A DNA stretch of 64,000 bases from Crossaster papposus (lineage: Eukaryota; Echinodermata; Asteroidea; Velatida; Solasteridae). Numbering within the stretch: position 1 is the stretch's first letter; every line of letters starts with the position of its first letter. Below, one piece after another: positions 13,506-25,412 of this stretch. The stretch is taken from NCBI GenBank assembly GCA_037893245.1, contig JBAIAA010000749.1, positions 310,001-374,000 on the forward strand, written 5' to 3'. The translations under genes and the position numbers were made by a program. The notes beneath the pieces were generated by a model. The model searched no databases. It saw nothing but the letters and a program-made list of their open reading frames with translations, and was not told where the DNA came from.

Positions 13506-13876
13506 TTAAAGGGATCGTATACGTTTGGTATTACTCCAAATATGTATGGCAATAAAAACTTACTTAGTAAGAAGTACAGCTGCTTTGGATAGTATAATGC
13601 ATTTTGAGAAACTTTTCACTTCGAAGTACTGCGGTTATGGAAAAATATATCACTTTTTATCACCCAAAATTGAATCTGAGAAGCGTTACTGCAGTGACGT
13701 TTCTCCGACTGTGTATTCCAATGCAGATTATTCTTCCTGCGTGGAAATAACCGCTCCAGATTTTCGGCAATATCTCAAAATCGCTACCACCTTTTGAAAT
13801 GAGATTTTTACAGGTTAGTTTTATGGTATATATCAAACAATGGGTTTCAATTACCAAACGTGTACGATCCCTTTAA
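13506..13876 (+). mobile_element. MITE family D, copy 1 (TTAA target)
   Basis: Terminal repeats AGGGATCGTATACGTTTGGT and ACCAAACGTGTACGATCCCT lie between TTAA duplications. Length is 371 bp with no coding function. Other copies are 22995-23389, 41661-42036 and 56425-56831. The TTAA target is shown by empty sites around the last copy. Confidence 0.85.
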
Positions 13877-14698
13877 CAAATACGAATAATTCTACCCCCA
13901 GGAGCGTTCCGTTCGGGCGGGCGGGGGGCGGAGTGGACTATTGACCTACTTCAAACACACACGATAAGACTAAGAGGGGAATATTACTGGGTTATTTTGT
14001 TGGAAATTTCCATTACACTTACAGGAGGGCCCATGTACATTCATGGCTGTCTTACCGTAAATAAATAATCGACGCTCGCGGAAGAAAGAAATATGCGCTT
14101 TATACATCAGTTAGTAAGAAATTGTTGTCAGTGCGTATGCGTGTTTGGCGTTAAAGGTTTTTGCTTAAGACGAAATCGGCACTAGCCCACGCGGAATGGT
14201 AAACGCAAGCGCACAATTTCGCGGTTGACTCAGCCATGAAACGGGGCAAGTTACCTTAGGAAAGCAATACATTTAGTGATAGAAACAAGTTCTCAAGTAG
14301 GCCTATAGTGGATAAACAAAAGACAACGTTAGTTGTGGCCCTATGAAGGACTCTTTTTATGTGCTGCACGGCTACGTCAGTTGTTGAGTGTTACACATGG
14401 TGGTTGTTTCCGTAAAAATTTCTCAGTACAACCTAAAATAATAAAGCAATAATATGCAAGGGGAAAACTGTCTGCATAAACTTTTTTAATCAGATTCAGG
14501 TGCAAAAAAGAAGAATGGGCCTTTCTGCGCGTGCACTGAAAGAATCGACGCTTACAGAAGGCTTGTAAGCGTATTTCAAAGGTTAGAAAGGAATGTTGGC
14601 GTTTGCACGTGTGCACTTTAATGTAACAAGGCATTTACACAACTAACGCATATAGTTTTGGTGCTTGTGATCACAAGCACACAATTCTGCGGTAATGC

Positions 14699-15370
14699 TA
14701 CAGTCACACGGCCATGTTACGGACCTGCGGATGCCTGCGTATATTTGGATAATGAAAATGCGTAATTTTTAACCCCAATACGGAAATTTGAGCAAAAGTT
14801 ACCTATATTCTGCGGACGATACGGATTAGTACGGATGTACGATACGGATGTTACGTATGAATTACGGATGTTACGGGTAAAACCTGCGGATGAACCCATC
14901 CGCTGCCAACCCGCTGACACATGTTACTGACGACTTACGGATGACTTACGGATTTTACGGATGACTTACGGATGACTTACGGATGAGTTCCAGTTATTCA
15001 ACAGTTTCTTCTCCATCTTTTTAATAGTGTTTACGTACCCCTATGTATCCGCAGGCAACTGCACACCCGACAAAGTGTGCGGATCAGTTACGTATCTAAC
15101 GTATCCTGCGGATGAGTTTACGTATCTTACGTATGAGTTACGTATTTTACGTATGGATAACGTATATTCTGCGGATGCTTACGTATATTTCATCCGCAGC
15201 AAAATTTTGAGATTATCAAAATTCCGCTGCGGATCTGCGTATGTCTGCGGATCCTGCGGATTGAATTACGGATGGATACGGATGCTTACGGATGATACGG
15301 ATCCTTGCGGATGCTTACGGACTTTTATCCGTAAGCATCCGCAGCTACCGTAAGTGGCCGTGTGACTGTA
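14699..15370. mobile_element. MITE E, loaded with TACGGAT/ATCCGTA heptamers
   Basis: Ends are TACAGTCACACGGCCA and its inverse TGGCCGTGTGACTGTA, so the target is probably TA. Inside, the heptamer TACGGAT and its variants TACGTAT and GCGGAT recur dozens of times on both strands. The terminal TACAGT...ACTGTA with TA resembles Tc1/mariner-type ends; that assignment is tentative. Confidence 0.75.
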
Positions 15371-15473
15371 CCATAAGCAGCGATGTAAATGGGCCCACCA
15401 TGTTGGCAAAGACATATTACGTCATTTTGTATAAGTCTATGTTTCTGCATGCTCTTCCCGTTCTTATTTTGCA

Positions 15474-15877
15474 GGCCCGGTAGCGAATTTTTTTACGTAG
15501 GTGGGTTAGTCCAAATTTATGAATTATTTAGTAGTTGCATAAATCACTGTACAACACTTAGGTTTTAGGTCTCTTTTTCCCTTAAATTAAAAATACTCCA
15601 AAGATATCAATTTGACTAGAAAAAACGAAGTGACCTACAACAGCAGGATTCGAACCAGGGATATTTGATTTATAGCCCATCCCACTATCCACTACACTAC
15701 GTATAGCAGCTCGACAACAGCTGTTCTTTAAAGCGATTTAATGTAACTAGTTAACTATAACAACAATGCTGTGACGTCATGTTTTATTCTGATGAATAAT
15801 CAGAACTTCTCATGCAAACTACTGAATAATTCATAAATCTTGACTTACCCACCTACGGAAAAAAAATTCGCGGCCCG
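15474..15877. mobile_element. Fold-back element F1
   Basis: Inverted arms begin GCCCGGTAGCGAATTTTTTT and continue through GGTGGGTTAG; the other arm ends CCACCTACGG...GCGGCCCGG. The centre carries a tRNA-like piece on the minus strand (15632-15703) with B box GGTTCGAATCC but no matching acceptor or T-stem pairing. Confidence 0.65.
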
Positions 15878-16263
15878 GGTAGCGATTTTTTTTCTCCGTA
15901 CCACTAACGCGTCAAGTTGCCCGTTTCATTCGAATGGGGCGACTTGAATGGAGACCAAAGCGCGCGCTTCAATACGAATCGATTTGGATACGGGCGGAAC
16001 GTATGAAGACCAACGACGTTGACAGCCATAATTCACCAAAATTAATGGATACAGTCCCTAGTTAATTGTATACAGTCCCTAGTTTTTCGTATACACGACT
16101 TTTATACATTTTTATATTAACCCAAATTATTGGTCAATAATCTCATCTAGATAGGGTCTTATAGTAAAAGTTATAAAAGTCTCCATTCAAGTCGCCCCAT
16201 TCCAATGAAACGGGCAAATTGACGCGTTAGTGGTACGGAAAGAAAAAGCGCGCCCGGGTAGCC
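15874..16263. mobile_element. Fold-back element F2, abutting F1
   Basis: Long inverted arms around CCACTAACGCGTCAAGTTGC and GACTTGAATGGAGACC pair with the mirror at 16180-16250. The outer end GCCCGGGTAGC is shared with F1, so the two are probably related elements inserted end to end. A poly-C run at 16387-16401 follows, then AT-rich DNA with a hairpin at 16828-16907. Confidence 0.65.
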
Positions 16264-17098
16264 AATGCACATGGCCGACCCGTGAAAAGGTGTATTGCGC
16301 CCTCTGTTTTCCTGTCAGCGTACAAAATAAGTGCTGCGCGTGCATGGCATACACTCCTAGCTTAGACTATTGTTACCTAACGAAAGCCCCCCCCCCCCCC
16401 CTCCTTAAAAACCTCAAAAGAAACCACAACATTCCGCAAGCACAATGGTCACAACAAAGGGGGGGTTCTCTCCGTCCCATATATTGCTTTTAAAAGTGAA
16501 ATAAAACTGTTTTTCAAAAATATTAAAGTTTAACAAAAAAAATAAAAGAAAATCATGGTACGGTTGTTTTTTTAAAGCCCAAGCATGGCAACCTCAAATA
16601 GACTGGAACCGTTTAATAAACTATATGCTCATGTACATTATGTGGCATGGGTTACTAAACATGTATACACATGGCAAGCAACGTATTGTAGGTACGCGTA
16701 AACAGGAGACACTCATATCTGTAAAATATAAAATGTTTGAACGCCAAATGTTTTGGAATACTGCTGCAAACTGCTTACTGGTTGAATGACCTAAAATATA
16801 CAAATCAAATATCAAAGTTAAAAGGACCCAATATTTCGATCTTAACAATTTCTTCTTTAGAACAAATCTCTAAACAAGATCTCGTTAAGATCGAAATATA
16901 GGTCCTCTTAACCTTTTTTATTAAATGTTTCTAAGTAATGCAACAATTCCTGTAAGTTGTAGTATGAGGCTATAATTTTCGGCAGTTATTTGTGTAAGGA
17001 GGCCTGTGAATTAAGGGTATGAAAAATTTCACGCCTGCTATATTTATCACTCCACGACTGTACACAACTGTTGCAAGACTATACCCAGCCCTTATCTG

Positions 17099-17577
17099 GG
17101 CCCGGTTGCACCATCGAAACTTACGCATTAGTAGGACATGGATTTACAAATTACGTCTAGTGGGGAGGTGACTTAAATAGTTAGGGTAGTCATACGTGGC
17201 AATAATATGTTCGGGTTGAAGTACAGCGTCATTTACGATTTGTTTAATAAAAAATATTGAAAACAATACTTCTGCGCTGCAAAAATATATCGCATTGCAT
17301 ATTACATTTGTATGCGTATGGGGTGTTTTTCAAAGTGGGGGGGGGGGGGGGGGGGGTATTAACTTTCATGAATATGTCTTAACACAATTCGGTTGTGAAA
17401 AAAAATGTTTATAAAAAACATTTGCATTTTGTATTCAAAACTAAACATTTGCAAAGGACCATGAAAAATCTAGCATCACATTAGACGAGTTTCCGAAATC
17501 CTTAAGAAAATCAGTAGCTGAGGGAAAAGAACAATCAGACAGCAATTTTAAAAGACGTTTTGGAGACTGCACGTGGG
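17099..17577 (+). mobile_element. Repeat element J, copy 2
   Basis: Inverted relative to 12555-13045; starts GGGCCCGGTTGCACCATC. It contains an extra poly-G run (17337-17357) absent from the other copy. The AT-rich flank to 18127 shows no gene. Confidence 0.65.
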
Positions 17578-18137
17578 ATTAACTATTTAGATTTTGTTCA
17601 AATGCTTTAATTGTTTCTACTTAAAAAATACAACAATTATAGCAATGAATACAAACTGAAAAGAAAAAAAGGAGGGTCGAACAAAGTGAAATTGCTCAAT
17701 ATACAACTTAACTTTGTGCTCGCGTGTACTCGTGAAGTTCGCGGACGGGATTCAATCGGCCGCAAGACTCAGGATCCACGTATTATGTTCAATAATTTAT
17801 CCTTTGTACAATTTGAAATTCTGAAACACTGTAATCTTCTTTTTCTTTCTTTTTGAGATGCATTACCCCACTGTTTAATTTGGATGTCTCTTTGATTGTA
17901 TTTGATTTGTTGTTGTTGAATGAGTGTATGAGAAAACCGAATTAAAAGTTCTTTTTAATTGGAGCTGTAAATCGAACTATTTCTGTAATTTATATTTATT
18001 TAATTATTTTGCCGATCGATATGAACCGGTTGAGTATTGAGGCTTTGTGACACCAGTAAAACATGCAATTTGTAATTAACTTCATTTCATTACTTTCATT
18101 TATATTTACAATAAAAATAAAGAAGATTTTACTTTAC

Positions 18138-18312
18138 TTAGGTAATAACAGTGCGAGAACCCGGTTATTACTGCGTGGTAATGACCGGGTTGGGGGGTGA
18201 CCGCTGGTAATGGATCGAGCCGAAGGCGAGGTCCATTACCAGCGGTCGTCCCCCGTGACCGCTGGTAATGGATCGAGCCGAAGGCGAGGTCCATTACCAG
18301 CGGTCATCCCCC
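18138..18312. repeat. Element S, copy 1, with two perfect tandem hairpins
   Basis: After GGTAATAACAGTGCGAGAAC come two consecutive 49-nt hairpins. Each starts GACCGCTGGTAATGGA, has the loop TCGAGCCGAAGGCGAGG and ends TCCATTACCAGCGGTC. The 16-bp stems are perfect in both. A related hairpin is at 19839-19887. Confidence 0.8.
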
Positions 18313-18427
18313 AACCCAAAATGGTGAAAATACTCCGAATTTCGACACTTCGCGGCTTCTTCTAGGCCGTTTTACAAACGCAGCTTCGTTTTTGTATTTT
18401 GGCTTTGCTCATGTAGTTTAGCAGTGG

Positions 18428-19188
18428 TACAGTTGTTTTCTTAGCTCCGGATTTTTCCTAGTTCCGAATCGCTCCAAATAAAAACCTACCTTGTTATGGC
18501 TTGGTCTCCAATACTATTTGTTTAGATGAAGTGCATTTTGAAGAGAAACATACAAGCTTCTTGAAACATAAGTAAAAATAAGTCTAAAAGTCTCTAGTAT
18601 TAAAAAATCTGCCAAAGACTGAACGTTTATTTTTTCCTAGTTCCGGATCGCCCGTAAAATACATGCATCAACTACACGCGCGCAAGCGATTTCATATGAC
18701 GTGTTCTGTTGGACCATGGAGAAATTTTTCCATGGTGGGACAAAGTTTATCGGCTCGTTGCCGCGCGCCACACACGTACACGGACAAAACATTTCAAAGC
18801 ATTTCCTTTCAAGTCCTCTTTTTAAACTTTATTGGAAGTGAAAGTATTTGAAATTTATTTTAAACTGTATTTATATAAATTAATGAATACTTTATCAGAA
18901 ATATAGGCTTGATTCGGGTTGGTTCTATAATTGTTCATGTACGAAGCAGTTTTTTACTCCATCCGGAATTAGTTAAACTGATCCGCAACTAGAAAAAGGG
19001 GTGTCGGTATATTTGACGTCGTACATGTATTTTCAAATAAAGAAGAGTATAAATATCGAAACAAAAACTGTAGTTTCTCCATCACTCAAGGTAAACTACT
19101 AAACCTATTTCATTTAAATTTCGAGGATTAGACTTGCCGAAAACAGCCTGAATATTTGTTGCGATCCGGAACTAGGAAAACGTCTGTA
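18428..19188 (+). mobile_element. Transposon-like element H, copy 1
   Basis: Ends are TACAGTTGTTTTC... and ...GCGATCCGGAACTAGGAAAA CGTCTGTA, with a TA target likely. The motif CTAGTTCCGGATCG recurs internally on both strands. It aligns end to end, inverted, with 41554-42820. This copy carries a 20-nt palindrome insertion at 18715-18734 that the other copy lacks. Confidence 0.75.
18708..18741. mobile_element. Micro-palindrome insertion 1 (20 nt, 7-bp direct repeats)
   Basis: The palindrome 18715-18734 starts CATGGAG and ends TTCCATG. It is flanked by GTTGGAC (18708-18714) and GTGGGAC (18735-18741), a 7-bp direct repeat with one mismatch. The paralogous element H copy has a single uninterrupted site (about 42280-42286, GACCCAC on the plus strand). 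Confidence 0.7.
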
Positions 19189-19287
19189 ATGTAGCCAGAA
19201 TGCAGCCCAAAGCCGGGGTTTAGAAAACGGCCATGATGGAGTCTCGGCCAATCAGAAGCCTTCAACTCTCCTAGGTATTTATTAAAA

Positions 19288-19950
19288 TTAGGTAATAACA
19301 GTGCGAGGACCCGGTTATTACTAAGGGAATAAATGTGTGTTCGAGAGGTTTTAATCACTCTGTTTAATACCGATTGGAGTCTGGGTGCTGATAATTACCC
19401 GAAATACCTTTTTTGTAAAATTCAGCCCAACAAGCCCCGAAAATCCCGAAAAATTGTCGCAAGTAAATTTCGGTGTTTCGCCATTCTGTCTGTGTCAAAT
19501 GACATGTTTCCGCCTCTGTCGCTCTCTACACAATACATGCAATATGCGTATTTACTGTGAACCAGACTATTACTGCCATTGGCAACCTCGTTCCCAAGGT
19601 GTCGAGCTGTACGCGCTCAACACTACCCGCTCTTAATTTTGGAGACGAGGTACTGTTCAGGGTTGGAAATAAAGTGAGCCCTGGGGACGAAATTCTGTTT
19701 CCATCTATGTTTAAACACTTCCAGCCATGTCTTTATCGTCCGTTTAATACCAGCCACGTGACGGGCTCTCGACCAATAGGAATGCCTAAACTGTCCCAGG
19801 TATTTATGAATGCGTGATAATGATCGGGTTGGGGAATGACCGCTAGTAATGAATCGAGCCGAAGGCGAGGTCCATTACCAGCGGTCACCCCCCAACCCGG
19901 TCATTATCACGCAGTAATAACCGGGTCCTCGCACTGTTATTACCTTTAAT
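19288..19950. mobile_element. Element S, copy 2, split by element G copy 2
   Basis: Outer arms AGGTAATAACAGTGCGAGGA (from 19291) and its inverse (ending near 19948) bracket the unit. Between them, 19322-19812 is element G. Element S copy 1 at 18138 reads straight from GGTTATTACT into GCGTGGTAATGACC, so it is the empty site for the G insertion. Confidence 0.65.
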
Positions 19951-20249
19951 AAATACCTTTTAAACGAGAAAAATTGTAAAAATGCTCCAAATTTCGTGAC
20001 TTTCCTTTCGGCGATATTTCTAACGTTTTGTGTTCATGTTTAGGGGCCATGTTTTAGCTTATGCATGGTACCCAGTCTCTTCAATATGTGTTGTTATTAT
20101 AAACATGTTATAAACATGTCGAACTCGGCCCTACATTATATCGCACGCATCTAATCAAGCTGAAAAACGTGCCCCGGTAATAAAAACACGGAGCTCTGAT
20201 AATTAAATGCCTTGTCGGCTGAATTTTGCAAAGCAAATAATTAGATAAC

Positions 20250-20556
20250 TTATTGAGGATAAAAGACACTTGTCCCTGTTAAAATTACGATATTGCGATC
20301 ATTTAGAAGGTTGGTTCCGCAGCCGTAAACATGCCCCACAGCCTTAGGAATAGGGCCCGTATTATCGTGCGTCAGAGTTCCGCAGAGTTCTGCACGTTCT
20401 GCAAGTTCCACATTAATGCAGTCACGCGGGAAGACGACTATCGCTATGGCCTTTGATGTACCTGGCCGTGCGAGCTCCGAGCAAAATTGGGCCGCCTGAA
20501 AAATGACGGTTTTCCCATAACCTGTCGGCAAATTCACGAAAACATCATGCGTGACC
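20250..20556 (-). pseudogene. RecQ-type DEAD-box helicase fragment
   Basis: The frame reads DVFVNLPTGYGKTVIFQAAQ, a Walker A box of the RecQ/DEAD type, followed by an AIAIVVFP strand. Upstream sequence on the same strand (about 20560-20700) has helicase-like pieces such as SIEDFKPEQ in other frames, so the gene is broken. Downstream of AIAIVVFP the frame runs into a repeated block (20375-20411) that also occurs at 40474-40511 and 41294-41332. It is probably a decayed mobile-element helicase rather than a host RecQ. Flanks 19956-20249 and 20751-22326 show no supported gene. Confidence 0.5.
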
Positions 20557-22326
20557 ACGAAGAAAGGCTTCAGGCCTTTCGCTGCTCGGGTTTAAAATCT
20601 TCGATGGATCATTTATCCGCTGCAGAATTCAAACAACACGACAGGCTTCGGACGACAGATGACGCTGAATATCCGCCATTTTGTCTTAATGTCATTCTGC
20701 AAATAGTAACTGCATCTAATTTGATGACATCGGGATTAACCGAGTTGTGATTGGACAGTATTACACATCTTAGCCCCGCTTATTTTGAGAACGCGGTACC
20801 ACAGCGTTTCGCAATCGCAGCCTCGAAGAGCGCCCCCTCCCAGAGGGGTGGAAAAACAAAGCTCTGGAAGGAATTCATCATGATCGGAACGGGAGGTAGC
20901 AAAATAACCGGTATGGAGAGCAAAGTGCAGTGAAAACAGATAATAATGTCTGGAACATTGAATAAGAGAGGGAACATTAATTTCATCTCAAGACTTCACT
21001 AGAGCCTGTTTTCATCTGTCACACTAAGACCATGAAGAAGGAGACCTTTCCATTAAAATATCATAATGAGTCATTTCATGTGTGACCTGCTCCCATAAAT
21101 CAGAGTAAAGACATTATGATATATTTGTTTTTCCAGATTCCTTAGCTTTAAAATGATATATAATTTATTAGTTATAGGCAGGGTATTTAAAAAAATGTCT
21201 AATATATTGAGCCAAACCAGCGGTCATTTCACACAAATTAAGATTAGTTAAGAATTAATTTCGCTACATTTTACTTCTCAGGTACGCTCAGTAAAATCAA
21301 ATTTTGTTTTGTTCTGCTAATCTTTTGCAAAAAAATACTTGGTACTAGTTCGAAAATTGGTTCCAATTTAAATTGGTTCCAAAGTTACATCATTTGTGAC
21401 CCTACTTTTTTTTGCAGCTGTCTACAGTCTAAAAGTAATTTGAAATTGGGTTTTTAGTAAATGGTGTCGTTTTTTCTCATGTGGACCAACGTTAGATGCA
21501 CTTTCATGTTTCTTTCCAAAATATTTTCAGAAATAATTTCTGTTTGACCTATGTATATGGGAAGTTCAATACTTATTCACACTTATATACAAATGTGTTA
21601 TTGTCTATTGATATAAAAGTTGGTATGATGAAGAGAGCAACACTCACGAATACAAAAAAAGGACTTGTTTTTATGTCCTTTTTGTAATAAATTTGTTTTG
21701 CATTTAGGCCCTATAGGCTAAAATACAAATATAATTTATCTTGTGCGGTTCATCAATTACGTTCTTCCATGGTTTAGGACCTAAGTGTTCCATGTCATTT
21801 TAGAAATCCAATACGACCATTAAATTCACTCTGTGTCTGTCTCCAACTGAACTATTAAAAGACCTAGGCCCTACAGGGGTGATAAAATGAAAGAGCAATA
21901 TAAACCAATTTCAGGGAAGGGCCTAAGCATATATTCATTCAAAATTGTAGGCGGCTACATTTACGTTGGAAAAAAATAGTAGGCCTACATTATTCAAGAA
22001 AGTGTGAAAAAGCTGGCTGTGTTAGGACTGCATTGCTCCATATCGTTATTCGTTAATTAATCTTGTTTTTAAATGATTTTATTTGCAGAGAGCTTAAACT
22101 CCTCTTACCCTCATACGAATAAAAACCCGATATAATCTTTATAAACTACTCGAGTTTCCAGAGTGAATACACATGCCGCGTTTACGTACCCTACTGCAGA
22201 AAGCGCGCCGCCATTGTTTCGGATCACGCGTTCGTGCACAAACTCATACTATTTAATGGAGATCAATGTCCTGACCTTGATAAAGTGAAAAATGTAAACA
22301 ACATGGATTGAAAGTACACGCGAAAC

Positions 22327-23823
22327 ATGTGGGTATTTGGCTACGGATCTTTGATTTGGAAAGCGAATTTTCCATATCAGCAAAAAGTAGCGGGATATAT
22401 CGAGGGCTACGCGAGAAGATTTTGGCAAGGCAGCACTGATCACCGGGGGTATCCTGGCAAGGTAAATATCGTGACCGTTTGTTGGGGATCGCGCGCCCTG
22501 AGCGGTCACATCCAGAATGTTATTTTACGTTGCCCATTGGGCCTTCAGGCGACTCCCTTAGCGTTGCGGAATGAAGACGTCATCCGACCCGGCTAGGGTT
22601 TCCAATGTACTCTTTTAAAAGCTAAAATTCAGTAGACCCTAATTGGAATATAGGCTTATAATATTAAAATATATGGAATCAAAAGACTGATCCCGCTCCC
22701 TAGCACCATGGAGGAATAATCCTCCATGCTAGCACTACCTATTGTGATATCATTCGATTCAGAAAAACCGGTCCATCTGTCCCATATCTTGCTGGGTATA
22801 CAATTTCACAAGCATAAAGAGGCAGAGCCAAGTGGTAAACAATATTGTTAAATGAGTAAACAAAATATCCTCACTGACTCTAACCTTTTTTCTTTTTTCA
22901 GCCAGGGCGTGTCGTGACTCTTGTTCCAGATCCAGAGGTAAACAGGCATAAACATACATTTTCAAAAAAAAATTATATTTTTGTTTTTGATCGGTTAAAG
23001 GGATCGTATACGTTTGGTAATTGGAACCCACTATTTGTTTTAATCTTATATAGTTATAGATATATACCATAAAACTAAACTGTAAACATTTCATTTTCAA
23101 AGGAGGTAGCGATTTTGAGATATTGCCGAAAATCTGGAGCGGTTATGTCCACGCAGAAAGAATAATCTTCATTGGAATACACAGTCTGAGAAACGTCACT
23201 GCAGTATTGCTTCTCAGATTCAAATTTTGGGGGATAAAAAGTGATATCGTTTTGCATAACCGCAGTACTTCGAAGTGAAAAGTTTCTAAAAATGCATTAT
23301 ACTATCCAAAGCTGCATGTACTTCTTACCAAGTAAGTTTTTATTGCATTAATTTTTGGAGTAATTATCAAACGCATACGATCCCTTTAACTAAAAAAGAA
23401 GTTTCTTAATGTATTCTGGCTTTTCTTTAATGTGTCCACCAGGAGCAAGTATGGGGCATCGCATATCAGATTGGAGAACATGACATACCCAGTGTACGCG
23501 AATACTTGGACTTTCGGGAAAAAGGCGGCTACACTGTGATCTCTGCAACCTTTCATGCAAGAAGAGATACCAGATTCCATCAGCCCTTTGATGTCTTAAT
23601 CTACATAGCCACACCAGATAACCACAACTTCCTTGGTCCGGCATCCATGCAGGATATAGCCCGGCAGATCTTCCTTTCGGTCGGACCAAGTGGAAAAAAC
23701 GTTGAGTATCTTCTAAATCTAGCCGAGGCAGTCCGGACTTTGCTGCCAGAGGCCACAGACCAACACTTGTTTGAGTTGGAGAAGCTGGTGAAGCTACTGA
23801 GTGAGGGGGAAAACTCCAGATGA
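22327..23823 (+). CDS. CHAC2: Glutathione-specific gamma-glutamylcyclotransferase 2
   Basis: Three exons, 22327-22461, 22902-22937 and 23443-23823, join in phase 0 to give 183 residues, about the usual length of animal ChaC2. The protein starts [11 protein letters not shown], whose FGYGSL loop binds the gamma-glutamyl group, and continues [10 protein letters not shown]. The catalytic glutamate is E83 in DFREKGGY. The enzyme cleaves glutathione to 5-oxoproline and Cys-Gly in the cytosol. The 36-nt middle exon encodes [12 protein letters not shown]. Intron 1 carries a micro-palindrome insertion and intron 2 a MITE D copy. The start is supported because the family begins exactly at this Met. Confidence 0.96.
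22700..22735. mobile_element. Micro-palindrome insertion 2 (22 nt, perfect 7-bp direct repeats)
   Basis: The 22-nt near-perfect palindrome at 22707-22728 starts CATGGAGGA and ends TCCTCCATG. Both flanks are CTAGCAC (22700-22706 and 22729-22735). It lies in CHAC2 intron 1. No empty paralogue is available here. Confidence 0.6.
22995..23389. mobile_element. MITE family D, copy 2, in CHAC2 intron 2
   Basis: TTAA borders and ends AGGGATCGTATACGTTTGGT and ACGCATACGATCCCT. It fills most of the intron and ends about 54 bp before the exon 3 acceptor. Confidence 0.85.
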
Positions 23824-23905
23824 GACAGGAGTATTTGTGTTTTGACTCGTCGAGGGATTATTAATTTAGTACGGCAGATGGGTGATGGGATTGTGCCTTT
23901 GATGA

Positions 23906-24141
23906 TACACTCTAAGAAATAAAGGTTCAATTTTGCACCATATAGTTGATACAATAGCAGCACCCCTAAGAGTGCAAAGCAGAACCTATAGGGTTCAGCT
24001 CTAACACATTGTACCGGTACCCTTAGAGGGCCAAATTTGCACCCTTGAACCTTTTTGAGGTTCAAATATTTACTTTATTTGAGGGGTGCTGCTATTGTAT
24101 CAATTAGGGAGCAAATTTGAACCTTTATTTCCTAGAGTGTA
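23906..24141. mobile_element. MITE T in the CHAC2 3' flank
   Basis: Terminal inverted repeats TACACTCTAAGAAATAAAGG and its inverse (CCTTTATTTCCTAGAGTGTA) enclose 236 bp; inner arms repeat GGTGCTGCTATTGTATCAA. The target is probably TA. It supplies the first AATAAA (23918-23923) after the CHAC2 stop codon. Confidence 0.8.
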
Positions 24142-24196
24142 CAGTGTAGATGCATAGAATTTGGCACACTGAGTATGTCATGAGAAAGATATTTGG

Positions 24197-24342
24197 CTAT
24201 AGGACCATCGCAGATTTGTCCTTTGAGAAATATACATGTAGGTAGAACAAGGTAGAACAAGCAATTTCTCAAAATGTTAATAATGGCTGCCATTGCTGGT
24301 GATTCTACCTATTGCTTTCAAAAGACAAATCTGCGATGGCCT
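24197..24342. repeat. Short inverted repeat
   Basis: Arms ATCGCAGATTTGTCCTTTGA and its imperfect inverse ending GACAAATCTGCGATGG lie about 100 bp apart. Further DNA to 25149 has no gene that I recognise. Confidence 0.5.
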
Positions 24343-25149
24343 AAAAAAACATTATCATAATCTGTGTGTCAAATTTCATGCTTGCATATCAAATGCACAA
24401 TTCCCCCAACATTTCCCCTATCTGCCCCACTTATTACAGAGATCAGTGTTGTGGGTTCTTTTACCCATCTGAAATATAACTACTAAAAAGAACTGAGCAA
24501 AGGCTTACATGAAGAACAAAAATGTGGACTATACTATGCTGTGCTGTACCTTATTCACGATTGAGCCATTTTTTATTGTGCTCCCTGAATCACATACCGG
24601 TATGCGATGTTGTCTAGCATTATAAAGGCGTGCGTATACGCGTATGTAAATACATGCACAAATTGACGAGCGTGTTTACATTGACGCAACAATGTCGTTT
24701 TCAGGCTAATAATTTTAACAATTGCGCAACAAATCACGTATTTGTTCATTTACACACCTGCGTGTGCAACATTGCTGCGCGACATAGTCATTGCAACAAA
24801 ATCACATATTAAATAGGCTTGGAAAATCATTGGTTACACAACTGAGATTACACAACTGAGAAAACAGGCTTTGAAATAGCTGGCTCTGATGTACTACAAC
24901 AGAACGATGCACACAAAATGGTTGTTTTTTGCACTTTATTCATCAAAATCAACATTTCTTTAAATGAAACCTGAAACTGTAGGTATTAAATATGTCATTC
25001 ATGACAAAAAAATCAAAAACACACGTTGAGCAGGCCATCACAAGATAATGCACAGCGCGACTTACAATGTACATGTACTGTAATACACCTTTTTGTAGAG
25101 CCGATCACATTTATGCATTACAAGACTTTCCATTTTATTTAAGTATGGA

Positions 25150-25412
25150 TTAAAGATTGTGTCTCGTGAAGCTGGTTTGGTTTCTAATGCCGCATGAGAC
25201 ACTGTCATTATAGCCTTGTAATGACCCTACCATGTAAAGCAATATATGAGACAGAAGGAACAGAAACCCCCTTGTGGTTTCTCATGAAGTTTTCAGGGGG
25301 ACACGTACTAAGGGAGAGTCCCTCGGTCTCGTATCATGCTGGGTAATTACAAGGGTATAGCGTCTCGTGCGACATTATAAACTAAACCAGCTCCACGAGA
25401 CACCATCTTTAA
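25150..25412. mobile_element. MITE O
   Basis: Arms of about 50 bp: TAAAGATTGTGTCTCGTGAA at the left and its imperfect inverse ending CACGAGACACCATCTTTA at the right. It is non-coding. The region to 25993 is AT-rich with nothing else evident. Confidence 0.6.

Noticed and set aside
13525..13797. 90-codon ORF, also seen near 41746
   Set aside because: Both lie in MITE D copies; similarity reflects the repeat and the frame has no protein features.
15632..15703. tRNA-like sequence on the minus strand with A and B boxes
   Set aside because: Acceptor arms do not pair and the T stem has two mismatches; it is inside fold-back element F1, so it is a tRNA-derived fragment at most.
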